A DNA stretch of 48,861 nt. Source: Methylobacter sp. Its GTDB lineage: Bacteria; Pseudomonadota; Gammaproteobacteria; Methylococcales; Methylomonadaceae. Below, piece by piece: positions 43,406-48,861 of this stretch. The notes below the pieces were generated by a model, which was not told the origin of the DNA, ran no database searches, and worked only from the letters and a program-made list of their open reading frames with translations. The first letter of the stretch is position 1. Each line of letters starts with the position of its first letter. The position numbers were made by a program, and so were the translations under genes. The stretch covers positions 1-48,861 of the forward strand of contig NZ_JALOCF010000035.1 of assembly GCF_023227905.1 (NCBI RefSeq). Reading direction: 5' to 3'.

Positions 43406-43640
43406 GCGCTGGTTCCCAAGCTCCAGAGGCTGTGAAAGAATTATCCAAATTAGGCTAAAAACATTTTTCACCACGAAGCCAAAAGTAGGCGCCTCTAGGC
43501 GACACTAAGGACACGAAGAAAAACAATCGTTTTAATTCAATGCATTGAAAACTTCGTGTTCTTCGTACCTTCGTGGTGAATTCTTTAATTTTTTCTAAAA
43601 AAGAATATTTTCACAGCCTCTCCAGTTTGAGAACCAGCGA
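43406..43640. repeat. nested palindromic (MITE-like) element
   Basis: Outer arms: CGCTGGTTCCCAAGCTCCAG then AGGCTGTGAAA (43407-43437) versus TTTTCACAGCCTC then TCCAGTTTGAGAACCAGCG (about 43608-43639). Inner arms: TTTTTCACCACGAAG (about 43464-43478) versus CTTCGTGGTGAATTC (about 43569-43583), with GGACACGAAG and ACTTCGTGTTCTTCGT further inside. It looks like one palindrome inserted in another. The outer motif GGTTCCCAAGCTCCAG recurs exactly, inverted, at 44425-44440. No gene lies in 43357-43704. Confidence 0.75.
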
Positions 43641-43704
43641 AAATACAACATGCGGTGCAATACGACTAAAGCCTATTACACGCTAAGGATTGCCCTTACC
43701 GCAT

Positions 43705-43995
43705 TCAAGGTAAATCCTCCGGTGCAAAATCCCGCCGTTTATGAATCACCGCCAGAATCTCAACATGGTCGGTTTTTATTTCATAAATAATCCGGTACGA
43801 ATACAAACCTAATTCACGGATATACTCTTCATTCAGTTCCGGCACCTTGCGACCCTGATAAGGAAGTTCGTCAAGTCCAACTGTTTTACGCACCATCGCT
43901 TCGCTGACTCACTTGACGTAAAGCGGTGAATCATGGGCGATATAATTGTGAATATGGCGAAGCTGCGCCAAGGCATGATCCGTCCATTTCACCAT
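43705..43995 (-). pseudogene. ParE/RelE-family toxin interrupted by one nonsense codon
   Basis: Starting from ATG at 43995, overlapping the antitoxin stop, the frame reads MVKWTDHALAQLRHIHNYIA, then HDSPLYVK, a TGA at 43909-43911, then VSEAMVRKTVGLDELPYQGR and on to YSYRIIYEIKTDHVEILAVI, ending HKRRDFAPEDLP. Joined, this is a complete 96-codon ParE-type toxin. A CGA-to-TGA change would explain the stop. The downstream piece could restart at ATG 43896 but lacks the N-terminal helices. The toxin is probably dead, unless the stop is suppressed. Confidence 0.85.
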
Positions 43996-44168
43996 ATTTG
44001 AATATCTCTGAGCACCTCTTCAGCGGATTGGGTTTTGCCTTGAATTGCGTCCTGCTGTCCGCGCCGGATATTTTCCAGCACATAGAACCGGTACATGATC
44101 TCTTCCATGTCGGCGTCTTCCGGGAGCCGGGCGATAGTGTCCAGAGCTTCTTGTTTAACCGCTTGCAT
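43989..44168 (-). CDS. antitoxin of a ParE/RelE-type toxin-antitoxin pair
   Basis: A 59-residue acidic protein starting MQAVKQEALDTIARLPEDAD and ending AEEVLRDIQIW. The LPEDADMEEIMYRFYVLENI stretch is common in small antitoxins coupled to ParE/RelE toxins. The ATG at 44168 has GAGGG before it, and the frame upstream has no better start. It overlaps the toxin gene by 7 bases, the usual order with antitoxin first. With the toxin broken it may be freely drifting. Confidence 0.75.
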   Translation of the reverse strand: MQAVKQEALDTIARLPEDADMEEIMYRFYVLENIRRGQQDAIQGKTQSAEEVLRDIQIW

Positions 44169-44391
44169 AATGATGCCCTCATTGCGTTTGAGAAATGGAG
44201 TCGCCTGCTGGAGACTAGGGAAATGGTACTCTATGGTACCTTGCTTGGCTAGTTGACCGAGCTGGACGGGATGGGGCATGTTGGCATTTGCAAAACGCAA
44301 CATGCAGCGCAATACAGTGGACAAGGGTTGCATTGGACGCGATAGCGGCTTCTAGGCATGATTGCCCCCTTTGTGTGGCGATGGTGGACGG

Positions 44392-44440
44392 GGAAGCTGG
44401 AGCTTCCACGACTGGGTTCCCAAACTGGAGCTTGGGAACC
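44392..44440. repeat. two adjacent perfect hairpins
   Basis: GGAAGCT-GG-AGCTTCC (44392-44407) and GGTTCCCAA-N8-TTGGGAACC (44415-44440) stand side by side, just past the stop of the Sel1 gene. The sequence CTGGAGCTTGGGAACC is the exact reverse complement of 43411-43426. The interval 44169-44448 holds no supported gene. Confidence 0.75.
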
Positions 44441-44448
44441 CGCGAAAA

Positions 44449-45279
44449 TCAAAGCGCATTCGAATGTTGTTTACGCCATTCTTCAACCAGTTCGTTGGCT
44501 TTTTTTGTATCAGATTCCGAAAGTTTACCTTTTAGAGGATATTTATGATGAGTGTCAGGATCGAATCCGCCGATTTTAAACCACTTGTATGCAAGTATTA
44601 AATCTTGTTTAACTCCGCTTCCAGATGCATACATTTCACCAAGTTTTAAGGCGGCATTATATAATCCATATTGGGTAACACTGATTCCAAATTGTTTCGT
44701 GGATTTGTGTTCAATTGCTCGTGAAAGATATTCAAAGGCTTTTTTATAGTCTTGTGGGATTTCTATTTCAATTTCATTGTCATATTTATAAAAATACAAT
44801 TCTCCAAGAGCAAGAAGTGCATAAAAGTCGCCATTTTCTACGGCTCGACTGTACCATTTAATTGCTTCTTTTATGTTAGTTTTGACAAGACTATCTTCCA
44901 AGCCAAAATGATACATTTGACCTAGTTGAAATTGAGCGTGTGACGATCCTTCTTCAGCCGCTTTAATTTTCCACCAAAGTGCTTTTTCTCTATTTTTGGG
45001 AAAAAGGTTATCACGATCTAACGTAATGTTACCTGATTCATAAAACCCACCTATTGCCCAAGCTGCATTAGGGTCACCATTCTCTACTTTAGTAAGGATT
45101 TCTTTAAACATTATTATTGCTGGATGCGAATCATCTAATATTGAAATTTGACCGGCAGCATTCTTATATCTTCTATTGGTTAATTTTAAATTTTTAATTT
45201 CATCAATAGGGGAAATTACCTTATTTTTCTTAGACAAAACAATAAGTACAATTATGACAACTATAATAGTCACAGCCAT
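44449..45279 (-). CDS. Sel1-repeat (TPR-like) membrane-anchored protein
   Basis: A 276-residue protein. Residues 1-17 are a hydrophobic helix (AVTIIVVIIVLIVL) that anchors it. From about 65 to 240 there are four or so Sel1-type repeats, each with the A-x-x-x-L-G-x-(M/L)-Y pattern (AAWAIGGFYESG, AQFQLGQMYHFG, ALLALGELYFYKY, AALKLGEMYASGSGV). These form a helical solenoid for protein contacts. AT-rich; it follows the zinc-ribbon gene by 12 bases, probably as one operon. Partners unknown. Confidence 0.88.
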   Translation of the reverse strand: MAVTIIVVIIVLIVLSKKNKVISPIDEIKNLKLTNRRYKNAAGQISILDDSHPAIIMFKEILTKVENGDPNAAWAIGGFYESGNITLDRDNLFPKNREKALWWKIKAAEEGSSHAQFQLGQMYHFGLEDSLVKTNIKEAIKWYSRAVENGDFYALLALGELYFYKYDNEIEIEIPQDYKKAFEYLSRAIEHKSTKQFGISVTQYGLYNAALKLGEMYASGSGVKQDLILAYKWFKIGGFDPDTHHKYPLKGKLSESDTKKANELVEEWRKQHSNAL

Positions 45280-45291
45280 GAATAATCCATT

Positions 45292-45615
45292 TTAACGGTT
45301 TGTTGAATGATCACCACCTTGGTAGCCAAGGTTTGATATTTTAACGGTATCAGAGTGGTTGCAGTTTTCGCAATAAATCTGAAACTGCAAGGTAAAGCCC
45401 TTAGCGGATTTTGATTTTATATTTTCTTCCTCATCATAGGGATTTATTTCTTTTTCTTCATAAATCCTATAGTCTAACAATCTTAAAATCTTGTCGCCTT
45501 CACATTTTGGACAGAAGAAATAAAAATAGTCAGTAAGGGCGGTTGCACCGTGCAACTTACCGTTTTGAACTGCTTCACTGCCATGCTTAAAATTCATTTT
45601 CATCTTTTTGCTCAT
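45292..45615 (-). CDS. zinc-ribbon-like hypothetical protein
   Basis: A 107-residue protein from the ATG at 45615. Two CxxC knuckles (FFCPKCEGD and IYCENCNHSD) about 47 residues apart would form a zinc ribbon with an acidic, Lys-rich insert between them. A longer reading from TTG at 45687 would add a hydrophobic segment (WLAVAIVFIF) and make it a membrane protein; the ribosome binding sites do not decide between them. It is upstream of the Sel1 gene on the same strand. Family and function are not recognised. Low GC. Confidence 0.65.
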   Translation of the reverse strand: MSKKMKMNFKHGSEAVQNGKLHGATALTDYFYFFCPKCEGDKILRLLDYRIYEEKEINPYDEEENIKSKSAKGFTLQFQIYCENCNHSDTVKISNLGYQGGDHSTNR

Positions 45616-45987
45616 AAAATAGATCCCATAATGCCACCTAAAAATAAAGACAATAGCGACCGCTAACCAAGAGTTAAACACCACCAATTGCTAAAGAAAT
45701 ATAAAGCAAAGATGAAAAGCTAGAATTTATACCGCCCTGATAGTTAAAAATAAATTGTTGAAATCCTGCAAGAAAAAAATAATTAAATACCCTAACATAT
45801 TCATTTTCCCCTGATCATCATTTCGTTAAAAATCCACATGTATCTGTAAAACCCTGTATAAGCCCGGTAGGGTAAGCTGCGCCTTACTAAAGTCTAACAT
45901 ATCATGATCTCGAAAATCCGGTTGGCCTAGCTAAAATCAATTTCGTCCAATATGCGGTACGCGCGGCGTACCCTACATTGAGCAATA
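45616..45987. other. gene-free spacer with REP-like inverted repeat
   Basis: About 370 bases between the zinc-ribbon gene and hrpA with no supported gene. GTAGGGTAAGCTGCGCC at about 45869 and GGCGTACCCTAC at about 45965-45976 bound a short inverted-repeat element. Confidence 0.5.
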
Positions 45988-48861
45988 TCACCCTCTCTCA
46001 TCCCAAGCCTTATCCATCCGCTTAACAGATACCGGATAAGCCGTTTTAAGCTGTTGCGCAAACAGGGACACCCTGAATTCCTCCAACATCCAACGAAAAG
46101 AGTCTTGTTCCGGGACAACCTTATCTTTCTTGGCCTTCTTCTGCACGTCCTGCCAGAACCGTGTCGCATAGCGGCTGGCTTCCTGGACTTTTTGCAGGGT
46201 GTTGTCCCGCTTATCCAGCCGGTATTGCACGGCTTTCAAATAACGCGGAATGGCTTTGAGCTGCTGAGACGGCGTGTTGCGGATGAACCCGGCATAGATC
46301 ATCAAATCCAGTTGTTCGTTAATGTCTTTCGCCAGCGGGTCATTGGCATTGAAGCGGCTCAGCTGAGCTTTGATCGCGCCATACAGCTCCATGATTTCCA
46401 ACGCGATTTTCCCGGCTTCATTGGCGGCGCTGATCAGCCCGGATTTATTTTGCTGCAAAGTTTGCTCAAACGCCTGCTGGGTGCGGATGGTCCGGCCTTC
46501 AACAAATACGCCGTACAGGGCTACATAAAGTATGTCGTCTTTATACGAAACCTCCGCGTCGTTGCCGATAATCGGATGTTTCGGCAAGCGGTTATAGGTT
46601 AATTCGGCTGTCGCTGACTTCGGCATGTTTTTCAGCACATAAGTACATTCCTTGCGCAGTTGCAGTTGGAACAAGCGCATTAACCCGGCCTGATGCTGGA
46701 GCGCGGCTTTTTGCTCGGTATCGAAAATACGCACGCCGACCGCATCGCCTTCATCGATGATTGCGGGGTAGCCGACAAAGGCTTGTCCTTTCTGGATAAA
46801 CTGGTAAGTCTCCGGCAGGTCATCGAATGCCCAGCCGATGCAGCCGGTGTAGTTCAGCTCGTCGGCGGCAATCTGATCGAAGCTGTCCCCGGCTTTGGCG
46901 GTATGCTTGAGCTGCAATTTTTTCAGGTCGCGGCCGTAATCCAGCAACTGCCCTTGATCGTCTGCAACCCTGAAATTCATTTTCAAGTGATCGGTTAACG
47001 CGTCCATATTCCAGGCATTGAGCGGAATCGCTTCCCCGGTCAGTTTTTTCAAACGATTGCCCAACCATTCCTGCAACGCGCCTTTAAAATCCGGTTCGAT
47101 TTCAAGACATTGCTTGACGGTTTCCGGCACAGGGACAAAGTGTTTCCTGATGTTCTTGGGCAGGGCTTTAATCAGCGCGATACATTTTTCTTCCAGCAAG
47201 CCCGGCACCAGCCAGTCGAATGCCGTTTGCGAGACTTGGTTCAATTGATGCACTGGGATGATCGCGGTCACGCCGTCTTCATCATGACCCGGCTCGAAGC
47301 GGTATTGCAGCGGGATGGTCAGGTTGCCGATCTTCTTGCTGTCCGGAAAATCCCACTCGTTAACATAATCTTGCTCCTGCTCCCGCGTTAAATCCTCCTT
47401 GGTTAAAAACAGGATCTTCGGGTTCTCGCGTTCGGCTGTTTTTCGCCACGTATCCAACGTAACGCCGCTGACAACCTCGGGCGGCAGCTTGCTATCGTAG
47501 AACTCATAAAGCCATTGTTCATCTTCGACCAAATCGACCCGGCGGCCTTTATGCTGGATCATACCCACTTCTTCGAGCAGTTTCTGGTTGGCAACATAAA
47601 ACCGTGCATTGCTGTGATAATCATGATCGACCAGCGCCGAGCGGATAAAAATCTCCCGAGCGGCTTTGGGATCGACATGGTCATAAGGAATTTTGCGCCC
47701 GGCTTGTAGGGTCAAGCCGTACAACAAGGTGCGCGAGGACACCATGCAGCGAGCACCTTTCTTTTCCCAATGCGGATCGTAATAGTTGTGTTTGACCAGA
47801 TGCTCGGCGCACTGCTCTATCCATTCCGGTTCGATCCGGGCAACATTGCGCGCATAAACCTTGCTGGTTTCGACCTGCTCGGCGGCCATGATCCATTTTG
47901 GCTTGAGCTTATGCAGGCCGGAACCGGGGAAGATGAAGAACTTCAGGCCGCGTGCGCCGAGATATTCGTATTGTTCATGGCGAAAACCGATATTCGACAG
48001 CAGCCCCGGCAATAACGCGCGATGAATTTTTTCATAGCTCGCCTCATCGGTGTTCGGGTGCATTTTTAGATCGCCCTTAACCACCTGCATGATTTGCGCG
48101 TGGATGTCGAACCACTCGCGCATCCGCATATAAGACAGGAAATTGTCGGTGCAGTATTTGCGCAGCTTGCTGTTGGACAGCTGTTTTTTCTTCTCCTCGT
48201 AGGTATTCCAGACATTTAACAGCGTTAAAAAATCGGACTCGGGATGACGAAACGCAGCGTGTTTTTGATCGGCCTGCGCCATTTTGTCGGCCGGTTTTTC
48301 GCGCGGGTCTTGCACGCTCAACGCGGAAACGATGATCGCAACTTCGGTCAGACAATGCTCATGCGCGGCGGCAATCAGCATCCGGGCAAGCTTCGGGTCG
48401 GTCGGGAATTTGGCTAACTGTTTGCCCACTTCGGTCAGCTTACCCGATTTATCCAGCGCGTTGACTTCATGCAGCACAGTTTTGCCGTCCCGGATCATCT
48501 TGTCTTCGGGCGGCTCAATGAACGGGAAGTCTTCAATGTCGCCTAGATTCAACGAGATCATCTGCAAAATAACCGCAGACAAGTTGGTGCGCATGATTTC
48601 CGGCTCGGTAAACTCCGGCCGGGCCAGATAATCGTCGTGCGAATACAGCCGGATGCAGATGCCTTCGGCGACACGACCGCAACGCCCTGCCCTTTGATTG
48701 GCGGAAGATTGCGAGATGCGCTCAATCGGCAGACGCTGGATTTTGCTGCGATGGCTGTAGCGGCTGATCCGCGCATGGCCGGTGTCGATCACGCAGCGAA
48801 TGCCCGGCACAGTCAACGAGGTTTCCGCGACGTTGGTCGCCAGCACGATGCGCAGCTTGCC
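45988..48861 (-). CDS. hrpA: ATP-dependent RNA helicase HrpA, 5' end beyond the window
   Basis: A DEAH-box RNA helicase. The window carries the C-terminal 957 residues; the frame is open through the right edge, where it reads GKLRIVLATNVAETSLTVPG (motif V). Motif VI follows as SQSSANQRAGRCGRV. After that come the helicase-associated (HA2) and OB-fold regions, then the long HrpA-specific C-terminal part (about 600 residues, DUF3418), ending SVKRMDKAWDERG. The full protein is usually about 1,300 residues, so the DEAH ATPase motifs lie outside. HrpA rescues stalled ribosomes in E. coli. A 34-base stretch (46250-46283) recurs at 35658-35691. Confidence 0.96.
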   Translation of the reverse strand, partial: GKLRIVLATNVAETSLTVPGIRCVIDTGHARISRYSHRSKIQRLPIERISQSSANQRAGRCGRVAEGICIRLYSHDDYLARPEFTEPEIMRTNLSAVILQMISLNLGDIEDFPFIEPPEDKMIRDGKTVLHEVNALDKSGKLTEVGKQLAKFPTDPKLARMLIAAAHEHCLTEVAIIVSALSVQDPREKPADKMAQADQKHAAFRHPESDFLTLLNVWNTYEEKKKQLSNSKLRKYCTDNFLSYMRMREWFDIHAQIMQVVKGDLKMHPNTDEASYEKIHRALLPGLLSNIGFRHEQYEYLGARGLKFFIFPGSGLHKLKPKWIMAAEQVETSKVYARNVARIEPEWIEQCAEHLVKHNYYDPHWEKKGARCMVSSRTLLYGLTLQAGRKIPYDHVDPKAAREIFIRSALVDHDYHSNARFYVANQKLLEEVGMIQHKGRRVDLVEDEQWLYEFYDSKLPPEVVSGVTLDTWRKTAERENPKILFLTKEDLTREQEQDYVNEWDFPDSKKIGNLTIPLQYRFEPGHDEDGVTAIIPVHQLNQVSQTAFDWLVPGLLEEKCIALIKALPKNIRKHFVPVPETVKQCLEIEPDFKGALQEWLGNRLKKLTGEAIPLNAWNMDALTDHLKMNFRVADDQGQLLDYGRDLKKLQLKHTAKAGDSFDQIAADELNYTGCIGWAFDDLPETYQFIQKGQAFVGYPAIIDEGDAVGVRIFDTEQKAALQHQAGLMRLFQLQLRKECTYVLKNMPKSATAELTYNRLPKHPIIGNDAEVSYKDDILYVALYGVFVEGRTIRTQQAFEQTLQQNKSGLISAANEAGKIALEIMELYGAIKAQLSRFNANDPLAKDINEQLDLMIYAGFIRNTPSQQLKAIPRYLKAVQYRLDKRDNTLQKVQEASRYATRFWQDVQKKAKKDKVVPEQDSFRWMLEEFRVSLFAQQLKTAYPVSVKRMDKAWDERG

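Noticed and set aside
43406..43640. CRISPR array
   Set aside because: The repeats are inverted and nested; there are no regularly spaced direct repeats anywhere in the window.

Overview
The window looks like chromosomal DNA of a gammaproteobacterium. The strongest evidence is the block recA-recX-alaS-lysC-csrA-tRNA-Ser(GCU), read leftwards from about 22.7 to 16.7 kb, which is a conserved gammaproteobacterial arrangement. Full-length RlmKL and an HrpA-type helicase fit the same group. The overall style (heme O synthase, copper-type periplasmic proteins, many REP-like repeats) would suit a Methylococcales methanotroph, but no methane or methanol oxidation gene is present, so that placement is only an inference.

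Layout. 0-2 kb: a leftward, overlapping operon of an ArsM-like arsenite methyltransferase, an ECF sigma factor and a small zinc-finger anti-sigma-like protein. 2.1-7.9 kb: a LysR regulator divergent from a three-gene operon encoding a Tat-exported multicopper oxidase, a Sco-like Tat lipoprotein without the copper-binding cysteines, and a large secreted protein of no recognised family. This is the best candidate for an undescribed system. 8.0-11.4 kb: the phosphate uptake operon pstSCAB, without phoU. 11.5-14.7 kb: a TVP38/flavin disulfide oxidoreductase fusion and a DUF547 protein whose stop codon lies inside an adjacent insertion sequence. 14.7-16.6 kb: a decayed IS3-family element followed by a beheaded ORF and an orphan ORF next to tRNA-Ser, which looks like the scar of an integrated element. 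16.7-22.8 kb: the csrA/lysC/alaS/recX/recA block with a probable LexA site before recA.

23-36.6 kb is mostly housekeeping: heme O synthase with a TrpD2-like protein, two methyltransferases (the second at 36.7-37.5 kb), an alpha/beta hydrolase, a tandem PilZ protein, an SLT-type lipoprotein, a periplasmic FKBP isomerase, rlmKL with acylphosphatase, the msrPQ periplasmic methionine sulfoxide repair pair, a two-gene threonine degradation operon (epimerase-type threonine dehydrogenase plus 2-amino-3-ketobutyrate CoA ligase), and a hemolysin III family membrane protein.

37.5-46 kb is gene-poor, repeat-rich and partly AT-rich. It holds a phosphoethanolamine transferase-like protein with an extra C-terminal domain, a CAP-domain protein, CsbD, a small secreted protein, a 34-residue lysine-rich protein, a toxin-antitoxin pair whose ParE toxin gene is broken by one nonsense codon, a Sel1-repeat protein and a zinc-ribbon protein, with several families of palindromic repeats between them. 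The window ends inside hrpA, which runs off the right edge.
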